Part shown: piece after piece, positions 47,316 to 59,418 of the stretch | How the letters are laid out: each line of letters opens with the position of its first letter | Numbering within the stretch: position 1 is the first letter of the stretch | Origin: Rosa chinensis | Lineage: Eukaryota; Streptophyta; Magnoliopsida; Rosales; Rosaceae | Assembly: GCF_002994745.2 (NCBI RefSeq) | Contig: NC_037091.1 | Location: 30,568,612 to 30,632,611, forward strand | Direction: 5' to 3' | Length of the DNA: 64,000 bases | Translations under genes and position numbers: made by a program | Notes under the pieces: generated by a model | The model's database searches: none | What the model was told of the DNA's origin: nothing | Seen by the model: only the letters and a program-made list of their open reading frames with translations

Positions 47316-47993
47316 TTAATGATTCAAGGGTTTGGGAATAGCGTGGCCAGGCCTTTCTAGGCCTTCCTTCGCGAGCGTAAGCCCCCACTGTGCCAATTCA
47401 GAGGCTGTCACCCCTGTGGGGTGGCCCTTATCATCGATTTCACTGACTTGCAATGGAGTAATGGGCTCCAAATAGTATCTGGCATCTACATAATTTGCAG
47501 AAACAGGAAACGGGCGAGGATCAGCTTTAATCACCTCAGCCTTGTCAGTTACCCGGTTCCACATAATCAGTTCCTGGTGGAGAGTGGATGGAACACAATA
47601 GCTCCGGTGGATCCAGTCTAGGCCAAGAATGGGGCTATAAGCCGCGTAGCAGTCTATCCCAAAGAAAGCATAAACCCCTTCTGCAGGGCCAACCTTGATA
47701 TGCAAGAAAAGTAGTCCTAGAGTCTTTGTTACAGTCCCCGCGAAGTTTTTTAGCTTGAGAGACGTGGATTGGATCTTTTCTTTCTTGATTCCCAGCAGAT
47801 GCATGGTTCTAGTGGTGATGACATTGACATCTGCCCCCATATTAACCATAATCTCGCTAACCTTAGTGTCAACAATCTCCGCTGTGATATCGTCAGCATC
47901 TTCAGTCTCAAGAAACACTGCATCTTCCAGAGGTATTATTATTGCTGAGGTATCTGCAAAGGCTGATTGGTGCCCTCTGCAGCTCACACACAC
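47316..47993 (-). pseudogene. Element E protease region, catalytic Asp lost
   Basis: The 225-residue open frame includes IMVNMGADVNVITTRTMHLL where an aspartic protease has D-[ST]-G-[AS]; here it is N-M-G-A. The following SPILGLDWIHRSYC is the usual second conserved block (ILGxDW). The upstream frame (48715-48131) is a charged linker, probably gag C-terminus. Confidence 0.75.
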
Positions 47994-48130
47994 TCCTGTA
48001 TGGCGATTGGCAGAGCAAATTTTGCGGGAAGTACATAAACCATATTGCAGGAGGTATCAACCGCTTCTGTCTAGTCCATATCCTCCTCGAGGTTGAGCTT
48101 GGGTTTGTCTGCGGAGATTTCAGTATAGAA

Positions 48131-49177
48131 CTACCTAGCCATTCTAACCACCAACGACTCTTTTTCAAGGATGAACTTCGCATCCTGGTTGTGTTCCGGC
48201 GTCACAGCAACCTGCCTTGGTGAATCCAGTTGTTGCTCTTCTGCAGGGATCTCTTTCGTGGGCGCGATCACTAAGTTTTGAACATTCTTAGGTCTCCACT
48301 GCAAGGTTTCTAGAGTGTCGTCCTTGCTCCCCAGTCTCTCAAAGACTGAGGACTTGGTTTCTGGTTCCTGGCGAAACAATCTGCGCCTGACACGTGGCCG
48401 CCTAGTCGGCGAACCTTGCTTCCTAACTGGCGGAGGTGTCTTTTCTTTAGTGATCCTACAGAAAACACTAGGCTTAGATGCCCCTGACTCTGAGCTTGCT
48501 TGTTTTTGATAGTTACGGGGAGCCATCAATGGCTTAGCTACTAGGGCCTTCATCTCCTTCTGATACTGTTCAGAAGATTTGACCAATTCAGAAAGCCTGA
48601 TCAGGCCCTGATCGAGAGCCTCTAGTGTTCGCTTGGCTTCTCCAAACTGCACTACAGCATCCTCTTCTTGAAAGGGCTGATCTCTACCGCTTTCCCCTTC
48701 TCTCTGGTGTACCATTTGCCTTCCTTGATGGAAGACGTTGAAGAAGGTGGAATGTACGGCTTGGTCAGGATATCTTTATGGTCATTCCTAGTCCTTCACT
48801 CCTTCCATCTTGTTTCTGTTCGACCGCAACCTCTTTCAATTTCCTAAACAAGTTGGAGTCTTTTGGGGATGGCGGTGATTCCATCTTGTCTCTTGCTTTT
48901 AGGCTAGAAGGTTGATAATTTCGCGACTGCGAGGCCTACTTGATTGGCGGGAAAGAGCCAAAACGAAACGTCTGCTCGACTTCTTCATGCGACACTTGGA
49001 CCCCACATTCTTCTTTGCATCTCGAGCAAAGGACCACTGGTGAGGCCTATCTAACGGGCTTAGCTCTCTTCTTTACAGGGGTCTCATCCCCTTCAGTCTT
49101 CTCCTCTCGCCCCTTTGTGGTCAAATCCAAGGTTGGTTTCCTCTGGTTCTTCTTGGTCCAGTTCACATCAACCATAT
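48131..49177 (-). pseudogene. Element E gag C-terminus/linker, truncated by element F
   Basis: A 194-residue minus frame (48715-48131) rich in Glu, Lys, Gln and Ser, with KTPPPVRKQGSPTRRPRVRR, then broken sequence up to 49177 with short Cys-containing pieces, where the Athila-like LTR begins. No clear gag core remains in the window; it would lie to the right of element F. Confidence 0.5.
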
Positions 49178-51303
49178 TGATAGGAGAATTTTAATGCGAC
49201 ATTTTAACGGTTATTTCCTCATATTTACTTAGTTATGTCCCCATATTTACTTAGTTATTTCTTTAAATAAATCCCTTTAGTTTAGGAAAGTTTCTTTTTC
49301 CGGTTTTTAGCAAGTTTCCATTTTAGTTTAGGAAAGTTTCCATTTCTCACTTTTAGAAAGTTCTATTTTGCATTTTTGGAAAGTTTCTATTTTTCGTTTT
49401 AGGAAAGTTTCTATTTTTAGTAATAGTTTCTATTTTTATGTCCTTGGAGCGAAAAAGTGGAAATGAACTCACGAAGGGAAAGAGAAGCTAGCAAACGCTA
49501 AGAGGTGTGAAGAATAGACACAAAGGGCTACACAAATGAGCATAAATGAAGAAATAAAGATTTCCTGCTCAAACCAGGAAACCCGGTTCAAAAGAGGAAA
49601 GTGTACCAAGCAAGATTCTGAAGCCAACCAAGAAACTTGATCGAAATAATGATGGATATGGCGTTGGAGATCATCAAGGCTAGAAGATGACCCAACAAGG
49701 CCGAAGAACTCTCTAGATTAACTTGGATTTTCGGCAAAATGGATAAAAGCCCATTGGATTTTAGGGTTTGTGGCGCAATGAGACATTTTTGGAGGGTTTG
49801 CCGTGAAATACCAAGAGGAAGAGAGAGAGAGTTGGAGTGCAAATCAAAGGGAGAATAAAAAGATTACGCAAGAGATATTCAAGGGAGAATTTTAAGGAAA
49901 GAAGAAGTATGTGCAAGAAGAAAAGTTTCAAAACAAGTTTAGATTCGTCCCCTATTTTCTCAAAAGATATTGTTGCCGAAATTGGTGAAGAAAATCAGAA
50001 TAAATCTCTATATATTTTGGCAATAATATACATTTAAGGGATTTAGACTTATTTTGGAGAGTTTTGATTGGTTGGACAACATAATAGGGCTTAAATGGCA
50101 AATTGCGATTGGTTGGAATTATGTGGCAATTTCTGATAATTCCTTGGAAAATAATAGAAGATTCATGAAGACTTGGAGAGTACTTTGCCGTTCCCTATAT
50201 ATACTCCTTCTCCCTAGACATTTTACACAACGCACAATTCAGAAAATACTCTCTCCATCCTCTAGTGCAAGTTCAACGTTTCAAGCAAGGAAGAAGAAGA
50301 GAAGAACCAAGCCGTGAGCATCATCATCCATCCTCCATCTTGAAGACTTGCTTCCAAGATTCAAGAATCCAAACGCCAAGCATCCATCCCCATCTCCATC
50401 TCACGGTGTAATTCGCCCTCTTTCTTTGTAACCTTGTTTGATTTCGTTGGAATTGTTTCTAGTTGACAACAATGTTTGAACAAAGTTTAATTCTGAAATT
50501 TTATGATTGAATGATATTTTCAATTCCTATGATTATGATTCTATGTTGCTTTTGTGAGATTGTTCAATTAAATTTACTTGATTGATAACTTTTATGTGTT
50601 TATCTTATTTGGGTCGACACTTATAGGATTTGAATTTAATTGGTGCTAGATTTAGGTAAACGATTCACCTAATAGTTTTGTGAACCTAAATCAAAAGTAG
50701 TAAAGGCTTTGGACAAAGGTCGAATTTAATTGAAGACGATTGCAATTAGATGAACTTATTCATACTAAGTTGTGCACTTAAGTTGATAACCTTTCTCTTG
50801 TTTATTGCGTTGAACATGTCTTGATTTGCTAGCTTTCCAGACCTTGATTGCATGTTTGATAGGATTGATCTTTGTGCTTTCACTTAGGTTAATTAGTAAA
50901 AGAAAGTAAAATATGAGAAATCGTTTGCTTCAAATGTTTCACATGATCAACTTATTTCTCATGACTTGGAAGAACAATTGTAGGGTTGATTCGAATTTGA
51001 TTATGGAATTGGTTTGATCTTTGTTTCTTATGTTTCATTCTTGTACTTGTATTTTTGTGTTTCCTTAGTTTTATTTCTTTTAATTTTCGAAAACCCTAAA
51101 CCTAAATCCCCCTTTTATTTCATAAATTTGTATATACTTTATTTTATTTTTGTAAATAATATACTTTGTTTTTATTTTAATTCTTTACTTGTTGTACAAT
51201 GATAGGTGTACCCTCAATCCCCAAAATAGAACGATCCCTATTTACTATATACTAACGATGATATTTTATAGGGTTAAATTATATGCTTGCTTTGAGCGTA
51301 TCA
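49178..51303 (+). repeat. 5' LTR of element F (2126 bp)
   Basis: TGATAGGAGAATTTTAATGCG..TTTGAGCGTATCA. Near the start (49285-49430) there is a degenerate tandem repeat of about 22 bp (TTTAGGAAAGTTTCTATTTTT). CCCTATATATACTCC (about 50193-50207) is a strong TATA-box candidate, which places the promoter about 1.0 kb into the LTR. Confidence 0.9.
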
Positions 51304-52659
51304 ATTTTTGGCGCCGTTGGTGGGGATTGAAAAATCACTTGTTGAAGTGTGAATAATTGTTGCTTATATTGTTTTCATAAATAAATTAGTATTTGTTCAT
51401 AATCTTTTCAGAAAATTAGTTAATTAATTATTTAGGTTGTTATTTTTATTGTTGAACACGAATTTTAATTGTAAGTTGTAATTTGAGTGGAACAGGTGAA
51501 GTCGTGTTTATTAATATTGGCCTAAACCCCTTATTGGTACCTAGTTCAGGTCCCTTAAGGTTGAGGGCGGCCTTTATTAACATTCATTGAACTGTCTTCA
51601 CACTTAGGACCTTTTTCATCTAAGTAAGTATAGCCTATGTGGGATGGTGTCTAGGAAGGGAACAACGTTCATAACGGGTTTTGGATCCAGAAGTGCTTAC
51701 AAATTGGCCTAAACCACTATGTGGGAATAGCTCATGCCAAAATGGATTCTGCCTCTTGTGGTCACCCTCCCCTACCTGGCCATTTCAGTAAGGTTGCCCA
51801 AAGGATGTAAGAGGAACTTGGTGTCTAGACGACTATACTTGGGCCGCACGTCCACTTGATTTACCGCTCGGAATTTAATTAGATATCAATGATATTTATA
51901 ACAAAAGAAAATGTTGTCCTACACTAAGGTATATTGGATTAAACATAGTCTTGAAAAGGGTAGCTATTTCAGTCCCATTGCACATCAAGACTCCCTGTTT
52001 CCGTACCTAAGTGTTGAATTGTAAATAAAAGAAAAGAAAAGAGATACTTGTACATAATTTTCGGGAAAATTGTTGTTTGTAAGAGTGAGAGTTTTATTAT
52101 GAGTTTTTGACAATAACGGAATAGGTGAAGGACTTTGTCTTTAACATTAGTCATCCACCCCTCTCTTTCGTGTAGCGCACCTTAGTAGCATAGGGTGTCT
52201 AGGTTGATTGGATCCGAGAAGTGTAGCAAAGGGTCTCGTCCCCTGCTAAACAAGTGAGCTGAGCTCCGCCAAAATTGTTCCTCTACTACCTTGCTCTGTG
52301 TGAAAAGAGTTACCAAAAGATTGAGAAGGGCAACTAGTATTAAGGATCGAGCCCTTGGGCCGCACGTCTAAACTTTGGTTAAAAGCTTATAATAGGATTC
52401 AAGCTTTTATTAATTATTTATTTCACACCCTAAATCAAAATGTACATATATGTGACTTTTTTTTTTACTCTTGGTATTGAGTGAAAATGTAGTACATTTT
52501 ACTTCTCCTTATACTTGTAAAGATTGAGAGGTTTTGTATCTTTGTATGGTGAAAAGTGAATAGTGACATTTTTTTTTGTATAAATCATTAAGTTGTATTT
52601 ATTTTATTGTATAGTTTATTAATTTCTTTACCTCTTAATGTTGTTCAGGATTTCCATGA
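51304..52659 (+). other. Leader of element F, with an internal imperfect duplication
   Basis: Begins with the PBS. Two similar blocks, about 51490-51860 and 52118-52370, share AACAGGTGAAG/ATAGGTGAAG starts, the CCTAAACC/CATCCACC region and CTTGGGCCGCACGTC ends. No long open frame before the gag ATG at 52660. Confidence 0.55.
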
Positions 52660-54100
52660 ATGACCGAGCCTTCTAAAATCCCTAGTGCACGAGAGATTGA
52701 AGAAAGACTTGCTCGTTTGCAGAATCCTCCACAACTTGAGTATCGAAGATCTTCCCTTTTGAAGTTCAAAGAATACACATTTAATGAGCAAGGGAAGAAG
52801 ATCTTTCCTTCTAAGAAGTCCACGTCGCCTACACCAACCCCATCTCCTCCCTCACGAACTCCATCTCCTTTTATTTCGTCCAACTCCCCATCAACTCAGA
52901 TCACACCACCTCTTTCACCACCCCCTGAAGAAGAAGAGGACGAAAAAATGGTATCTATTAGGGAACTTTCCTCATTCGTGGTTCAAGGAGGACTCCCTAC
53001 GAGCATTGTGTTCCCTGATGCAGCTGAAGGAAGGTTTGCAAACTTTGAGCTGAAGAGTGGATTATTGCATAGACTTCCTGTGTTTCATGGCCTATCTATG
53101 GAGGACGCCAACAAGCATCTCCAAGAGTTTCTGTTTGTCTATTCAAGCATGATTCCACAAGGAGCTGATGAAGATATCCTTAAGTTGAAGGCCTTTCCCT
53201 TCTCACTAGCTAATAGAGACAAGGACTGGCTATTTGAACTTCCTGCTTGGCATATTACATCCTGGGATGCAATGATGAAAGCTTTCTTGGAGAAATACTT
53301 CTCAACGTCTAAGGTCATCATGCTCAGGAAGAAGATAAGTGGGATACGACAAGCACAAGATGAGTCTTATGCCACTTATTATGAGAGGTTTCAGTCTCTG
53401 ATCGCTCAGTGTCCTCAACATCAAATGAAGGTCTCTTACCTCTGGAATGTTTCATGCTCGATGCTGCAACTGGAGGAGCCTTTGTTGACAAATCACCTAC
53501 AGCTGAGAAAGAGATCATTGCCAATCGTGCCCTAAATGCCCACCAATATGAGGGTGTAGGACACACCACTAGTAGGGTACATGAGATCAGTATAAATTCT
53601 GCTATTGAGGAGAAGCTGAACAAACTTACTCTGATGATGAATCAAGTTGTAAGCACCAAAGGACCCATGCAAGCTTGTGGGGTGTGCTCTGTGCAAGGGC
53701 ACGTGACTGATCAATTCTGCCAATTGATAGATAATGGAGGATAGGAGTCCCTAAATGCCATAGGTGGATCTCAAGGAGGTCCTCCACATCTAAGGTATGA
53801 TCCTTATTCAAATACCTATAACCCTGGATGGAGGGACCACCCCAACTTCAAGTGGACCAACAATGAGAACATTCAGAATCCCCTTGGTGGTAACTTTCAA
53901 CGTCCTCAAAGGCCACCTTTTCAAAGGCCCTATATGCATACTCAACAGGCCTCAGGTAGTTCGAATCCTAACTATGACAAAATGTTTGAGGCTCTCACCA
54001 ATTCTACTCAGGCTTTGGTCCAAGGACAACAGATCCATACAAAGGATATTGTAGACCTTAAAAAGCAAATGGGCCAAGTTGTGGACTTCATGAGCAAGAT
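52660..54100 (+). pseudogene. Element F gag
   Basis: The start MTEPSKIPSAREIEERLARL is followed by a Pro/Ser-rich stretch, then the retrotransposon gag core: GLPTSIVFPDAAEGRFANFE, HLQEFLFVYSS, AFPFSLANRDKDWLFELPAW, MKAFLEKYFSTSKVIMLRKK and QDESYATYYERFQSLIAQCP, typical of Athila. Near 53425 the frame shifts: the continuation GLLPLECFMLDAATGGAFVD lies in another frame (53409-53744). That part carries CGVCSVQGHVTDQFC (CCHC-like) and then a TAG at about 53742. Two lesions. Confidence 0.88.
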
Positions 54101-55148
54101 TCATGAGACTGGAAAGCTCCCTAGTAACACAATACCTAATCCAAAAGGTAATGTGGAGAATGCATCTGCTGTGACTACTAGGAGTGGAAGAGTGTTTGTG
54201 GATCAACCAAAGAAATCAAAGGACACCCAAGTGGTTATTGAAGCTGAGGAAGAACAAGAGCCCACCAAGTTGGGACTTGAAAAGGACCCTGCAACGTCCA
54301 GGGTGGAAGCTAGGACATCCTCACCTCCAAAAGCAATTCTGGAAAACAAAGGTAAAAACTCTAACTTATCGAATTCGGTTATTGCTGATTCTTCTTCTTC
54401 TTGCATGCCCTTCCCACGCAGATTTGCTAAATCTAAGAAGGATGAGAGTGACCAAGCTATCTTGGAAACTTTCAAGAAGGTGCAAGTGAACCTACCCCTC
54501 CTTGAGGCCATCAAGCAAGTGCCTAAGTATGCTAAGTTCCTGAAAGAGCTTTGTACCACAAGGAGGATAAACCGTGAGAAGGAGGTGGTAAAGGTAAGTG
54601 AGAACGTCTCTGCCCTCATTCAAAGGAAGCTACCTCCCAAATGTAAGGATCCTGGAAGTTTCACCATTCCATGCACTATTGGTAACTTTAGATTTAAGAA
54701 TGTCATGTTAGACCTAGGAGTGTCTGTTAACGTTATGCCCTCTTCTGTTTATGAAACCCTAGGTCTAGGAGAGGTTAAATCTGATAATGTTATCATCTAA
54801 TTAGCTGACAGGTCCAATGCATACCCTAGGGGTTTGTTGGAAGATGTGCTTATGCAGGTTAACCATCTTATTTTCCCAGCTGACTTTTATGTGTTGGAAA
54901 TGGAGGAATCTCCTGTAAGTTCAACGCCATTACTATTGGGTCGCCCTTTCTTAAGGACAGCTAGGACAGAGATTGACATGTATGCTGGATCTCTCACCAT
55001 GGAGTTCGATGGCGATGTTATTGGCTTCAACATATTTGAAGCCATGAGGTATCCTCTTGATGTTTATGATTGTTTTTCTATTGATATTCTAGATAATCTT
55101 GCACAGGGGGTAGACTTGTCCATAAGAAAAATGTATGTAAAACCGTGA
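54100..55148 (+). pseudogene. Element F protease
   Basis: A linker (TTRSGRVFVDQPKK) is followed by the Athila protease: LPPKCKDPGSFTIPCTIGNF, VMLDLGVSVNVMPSSVYETL (active-site DLG; DLGAS is usual), one TAA after DNVII at about 54798, then LADRSNAYPRGLLEDVLMQV and LLLGRPFLRTARTEIDM (ILGRPF block). The frame ends at 55148 with basic repeats. Nothing polymerase-like follows. Confidence 0.85.
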
Positions 55149-56084
55149 AAAAGAAAGTGAAAAAGAAAACATGTGTACTGCTAGAAAAGAAAAAGAAAGA
55201 AAAAAAATGTTTATGGATTTTAGTCCCCCATACTTGGTGAGTTTGGAGTTTACTTTGAATTGAAGGCCCACTATTGAAAAATTTGGCCTTTGTCCAATTC
55301 ACTAGAGTTCAAAGGAGTTTAGAATGAAGTTTGGGTCCAACATGAAGACATTAGGCATTTTTATAAAGCCCAAGGGAAGACATGATGTTTTGCTATGCTT
55401 GGTGGATTTCAAAAGTGGTCTCTCTACATCTACATGAGCTCTGCTAGGTTTTTAGGACACTTTGTTAAATTTCTTACCTTTCATTTCTCAAAACCTTGAG
55501 CCTTGGCCCCATTACAACCCTTAAGAAGACCTTCTTGATCCTTAAGATGGGACAGCCTTTGATCTGTGGAGATGAGTTACAAGAGTTGAACCTATGGCTT
55601 GAGTCCATCTGTGCAAGTAGTTGATATCTTTCATGAGATCTTTAAAAGAAAATTATGCATTTGTGCTTTCGTTTCTTACAATATGTGATATACTTGCTAT
55701 TCTTTCACATATACTTGAGTGAATAAGCTTTTAAGTATTGTCTTGATCTGAGAGAAGAAAGAGTGGATATATCTTGTGAGGATATGAATCATACTTGTTT
55801 GAAACATGCATGCTTAACAGAAACCATCACCATTGTTCCAACCAAGTCCTACTTGTGTATGTGTAAATTATGTGTCTTAATTAACTCTCGAATGCCTAAA
55901 CATTGATTCTTGGTTGAGTGCTAATTTTGATGTTGTGAAAGTAAGAGATTTCTGAGACAAAATGTTGAAAGGAAATAGAGTTTTCGTATATTTGAGTCTC
56001 TCTATCTTTATTTTTGTTGAGTCTTAATTGTGTCTTTGTTGTGATTTTGCTAAGGGACTAGCAAAAGCTAAGTGTGGGGGAATT
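55149..56084 (+). other. 3' untranslated region and polypurine tract of element F
   Basis: Noncoding. It ends TTGCTAAGGGACTAGCAAAAGC, then TAAGTGTGGGGGAATT (polypurine tract) directly before the LTR. CTAGTCCCTTAGC is palindromic with the preceding sequence, forming a small hairpin; the same sequence is present in element G (63560-63590). Confidence 0.7.
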
Positions 56085-57634
56085 TGATAAGAGCATTTTA
56101 ATGCGATGTTTTAACAGTTATTTCCTCATATTTACTTAGTTATTTCCTTAAATGAATTCCTTTAGTTTAAAAAAGTTTCTTTTTCCAGTTTTTAGCAAGT
56201 TTCCATTTTAGTTTTAGAAAGTTTCCATTTTATTTTAGGAAAGTTTCCATTTCTCACTTTTAGAAAGTTTCTATTTTTCATTTTTGGAAAGTTTCTATTT
56301 TTCGTTTTAGGAAAGTTTCTATTTTTAGTAATACTTTCTATTTTCAGGTCCTTGGAGCGAAAAAGTGGAAATGAACTCACGAAGGGAAAGAGAAGCTAGC
56401 AAACATTAAGAGGTGTGAAGATGAGACACAAAAGGCTACACAAATGAGCAGAAATGAAGAAATAAAGCTTTCCTGCTCCAACCAGGAAACCCTGTTCAAA
56501 AGAGGAAAGTGTACCAAGCAAGATTCCGAAGCCAACCAAGAAACTTGATCGAAATAATGATGGATACGGCGTTGGAGATCATCAAGGCTTGAAGATGACA
56601 CAACAAGGCCCAAGAACTCTCTAGATTAACTTGGATTTTCGGCAAAATGGATAAAAGCCCATTGGATTTTAGGGTTTGTGGCGCAATGAGACAAGTTTGG
56701 AGGGTTTGCCATGAAATACCAAGAGGAAGAGAGAGAGTTGGAGTGAAAATCAAAGGGAGAATAAAAAGATTACGCAAGAGATATTCAACGGAGAATTTTT
56801 AAGGAAAGAAGAAGTGTGTGCAAGAAGAAAAGGTTCAAAACAAGTTTAGATTCGTCCCCTATTTTCTCTAAAGATATTGTTGCCGAAATTGGTGAAGAAA
56901 ATCAGAATAAATCTCTATATATTTTGGTAATAATATATATTTAAGGGATTTAGACTTATTTTGGAGAGTTTTGATTGGTTGGACAACATAATAGGGCTTA
57001 CATGGCAAATTACGATTGGTTGGAATTATGTGGCAATTTCTAATAATTCCTTGGAAAATAATAGAAGATTCATGAAGACTTGGAGAGTACTTTGCCGTTC
57101 CCTATATATACTCCTTCTCCCTAAACGTTTTACACAACACACAATTCAGAAAATACTCTGTCCATAACGTCAAGTCTCTCTTCATCCTCTAGTACAAGTT
57201 CAATGTTTCAAGCAAGGAAGAAGAAGAGAAGAACCAAGCCGTGAGCATCATCATCCATCCTCCATCTTGAAGACTTGCTTCCAAGATTCAAGAATCCAAA
57301 CGCCAAGCATCCATCCCCATCTCCATCTCACGGTGTAATTCGCCCTCTTTCTTTGTAACCTTGTTTGATTTCGTTGGAATTGTTTCTAGTTGACAACAAT
57401 GTTTGAACAAAGTTTAATTCTGAAATTTTATGATTGAATGATATTTTCGATTCCTATGATTATGATTCTAAGTTGCTTTTGTGAGATTGTTCAATTAAAT
57501 TTACTTGATTGATAACTTTTATGTGTTTATCTTATTTGGGTCGACACTTATAGGATTTGAATTTAATTGGTGCTAGATTTAGGTAAACGATTCACCTAAT
57601 AGTTTTGTGAACCTAAATCAAAAGTAGTAAAGGC
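56085..57634 (+). repeat. 3' LTR of element F, interrupted
   Basis: Closely matches 49178-50708, including the ~22-bp tandem repeat (about 56165-56345) and the TATA box CCCTATATATACTCC (about 57099-57113), with a small insertion of about 20 bp near 57165-57185. Homology stops at AAAGGC (57634), exactly where the CACTA terminus starts. Confidence 0.9.
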
Positions 57635-57649
57635 CACTACTACAAAAAG

Positions 57650-58165
57650 TTAATCACACAACACCAATCACACAACGGAACAGAAATCATCTGTTGTGTG
57701 TTTAAGTAAAGTCTATTGTACAACGGTATTTGTGATGTTCTGTTGTGTGAATGTCAACAAAATGATAACTTTTTTATCATAAGTACATTGCACAACGGAA
57801 TTAAGTATTTTCCGTTGTCTGAGTCTTAGAAAATTTAGCGGCAGTTTTCCCTCCACTCTGGAGTCTTGGTTGCCTCTTGAAATCTGAAATTTGGGCTACT
57901 AGACACAACGGTGCTTAAGATTTCCGTTGTGTGATTGAAAACTAGGCGCCAAATTTTGCGGAAGCTTACTTGAATGTTGCAATCTGTCGCAATCTGTAGA
58001 AATTAGACAACAGATTTAAGCTATTCTGTTGTGTGAAGAAGGAACATAAGCGGTAACATTTTGAGCCAAAATGTTATAGGCGGCATGTTTCCCTCCATAT
58101 TTCCAAATTTTGATTTTATGTAGTGCACTCATACAACGGATGGTGAGCTTTCTGTTGTGGGAGTG
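57650..58165. repeat. CACTA subterminal repeats arranged as fold-back pairs
   Basis: About six pairs of an ACAACGG word and its inverse (CCGTTGT or CTGTTGT) separated by about 10-20 bp, for example GACACAACGGTGC with TTTCCGTTGTGTG (about 57900-57938) and GCACAACGGAATTA with TTTTCCGTTGTCTG (about 57790-57825). In known CACTA elements such subterminal motifs bind the transposase accessory protein. Confidence 0.75.
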
Positions 58166-58497
58166 ACTTTGAGAATTTTTTTTAAGTTTAATTGTCATGC
58201 CACATCGTGTCCAAAAGAAAGAAGCAAAACAAAATCTCTCAAACCCTCTCGACCCTCTCGACCCTTTCTCTCGACATACACACTATCAACCCTCAGAATA
58301 GCCTCTCGACCCAAATTATCTTCGTAACTGTTCCTCATATTCACCAACTCCATCCCCAATTCTTTGCAGCTCTCCTTCGATCTACTCTTATCCTTGAAAC
58401 CCTAGCTAATTCACTTATTAGGTCTCGCTCTTCATCTTTGATTGAAATTGATCTCGTTGGTTGGACGACATCAACGAGAGAAAAAGAGAGAGAAGCC

Positions 58498-59418
58498 ATG
58501 AACACGATGCAGTACACGGAGGGTGAGCACCACCGCAGTCGAGGCATCGGCATCCTCCACTCCAACGCCGCCAAGGTCAGATCCATCAAGGCCCGCAGCG
58601 TCCCCCTCCTCTCCGCCCCCGTCTTCATGTCCCCCGGAGACCGCATCCACAACGATGACGTTTTCGACTATGGCGTCAATCCCTACGTCCTCGTCACCTA
58701 GTCCAGCGCCCCCAGCTCCAAGCTTTTGGGCTACATGGCGAGCCGCGATTGGGTGAAGCTGGCGGACAAGGAGGTCAAGATTTACGATTACATGATCAGC
58801 TGTAAGGACATGGTTTTGCCTTGGAGCTCCGATTTGGGGAAGATTGAGGAGTTCATGGCGGAGAAAGGCCGTGTACTCAAGAAAATGTACTCAGATTTGG
58901 ATGTGGTTTGTGGGAATGTGTTGACTGTGAGTCAGGCGCAGAATTTAATTCAGGCTGGTGTTGATGGGTTGAGGGTTGGGATGGGGTTTGGCTCCATTTG
59001 TACTACTCAAGAGGTTTGCGTCGGCGGCAGGGGACAGGTATAAAGATGCATTCTTTTTGTTCAAGTATTGGTTTTGAGATGTACGTGTAGAGTTTGATTA
59101 GACTATTCAGATTATTAGTGGATGAACATTGGACTGAGGACTTGTCGAATTGATGGCATTTTCGCTCATTGGTGCTTGCTTTTACTCTCTTGTTATGATA
59201 TTAATGCCAGCAAAGAACTTAACCAAAGGTTTGAAACCCTGCGGTGTAATATATAGCACTATAATACCATTCTTAACTTATGAAGAAGTGTGGATCGTGT
59301 GATAGCTATGCCTTCTTGTACTGAAGGTTTTTTTTTATGTTGGCAATATGTTTCAGGCAACTGCTGTTTACAAGGTTGCATCTGTTGCTTCACAAAGTGG
59401 TGTGCCTGTTCAACGAAG
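58498..59418 (+). pseudogene. IMP dehydrogenase fragment captured in the CACTA element
   Basis: IMPDH makes XMP from IMP in guanine nucleotide synthesis. The exon-like stretch 58498-59037 carries RGIGILHSN, then [11 protein letters not shown] and KIYDYMISC, then [40 protein letters not shown] and CVGGRGQ. The catalytic Cys loop ([10 protein letters not shown] in the family) is present, with Phe for Ser. It is followed by a GT donor and, after a 319-bp intron, an exon 59357-59418 (ATAVYKVASVASQSGVPVQ). A TAG at 58699-58701 interrupts the frame, and about 130 residues of the middle of the enzyme are missing between EFMAEKGR and DLDVV. A pyrimidine-rich 5' flank (58240-58280) may be captured 5' UTR. 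Confidence 0.85.

Larger units (their letters stand above)
39028..49177 (-). mobile_element. Element E: Tat-like Ty3/gypsy retrotransposon, pol on - strand, with antisense PMD ORF
   Basis: The minus strand encodes in order: gag/linker (48715-48131), protease (47993-47316), RT (47205-45835), RNase H (45753-44980) and integrase (44874-43714). No chromodomain follows the integrase. Downstream of pol, on the opposite strand, lies a long PMD reading frame (39028-42338). No LTR of its own is visible: the left side abuts Copia D, and the right side is cut by Athila-like F at 49178. RNase H-integrase sequence style (RAYDKRTRGRSYKEGELVWK) is that of the Tat branch, in which extra ORFs between pol and the 3' LTR are known. 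Confidence 0.85.
49178..57634 (+). mobile_element. Element F: Athila-like Ty3/gypsy retrotransposon with gag and protease only
   Basis: 5' LTR 49178-51303, PBS region TTTTTGGCGCCGTTGGTGGG (starting 51305, the tRNA-Asp-type site typical of Athila), leader with repeats, gag (52660-53744 and on), protease (to about 55148), 3' untranslated region, polypurine tract AGTGTGGGGGAATT, and 3' LTR from 56085. Only 0.9 kb separates the end of protease from the polypurine tract, so there is no RT, RNase H or integrase. The 3' LTR is interrupted at 57635 by CACTA-type DNA; its last 100 bases reappear at 63901-64000. Left flank: CATAT at 49173-49177. Confidence 0.9.
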
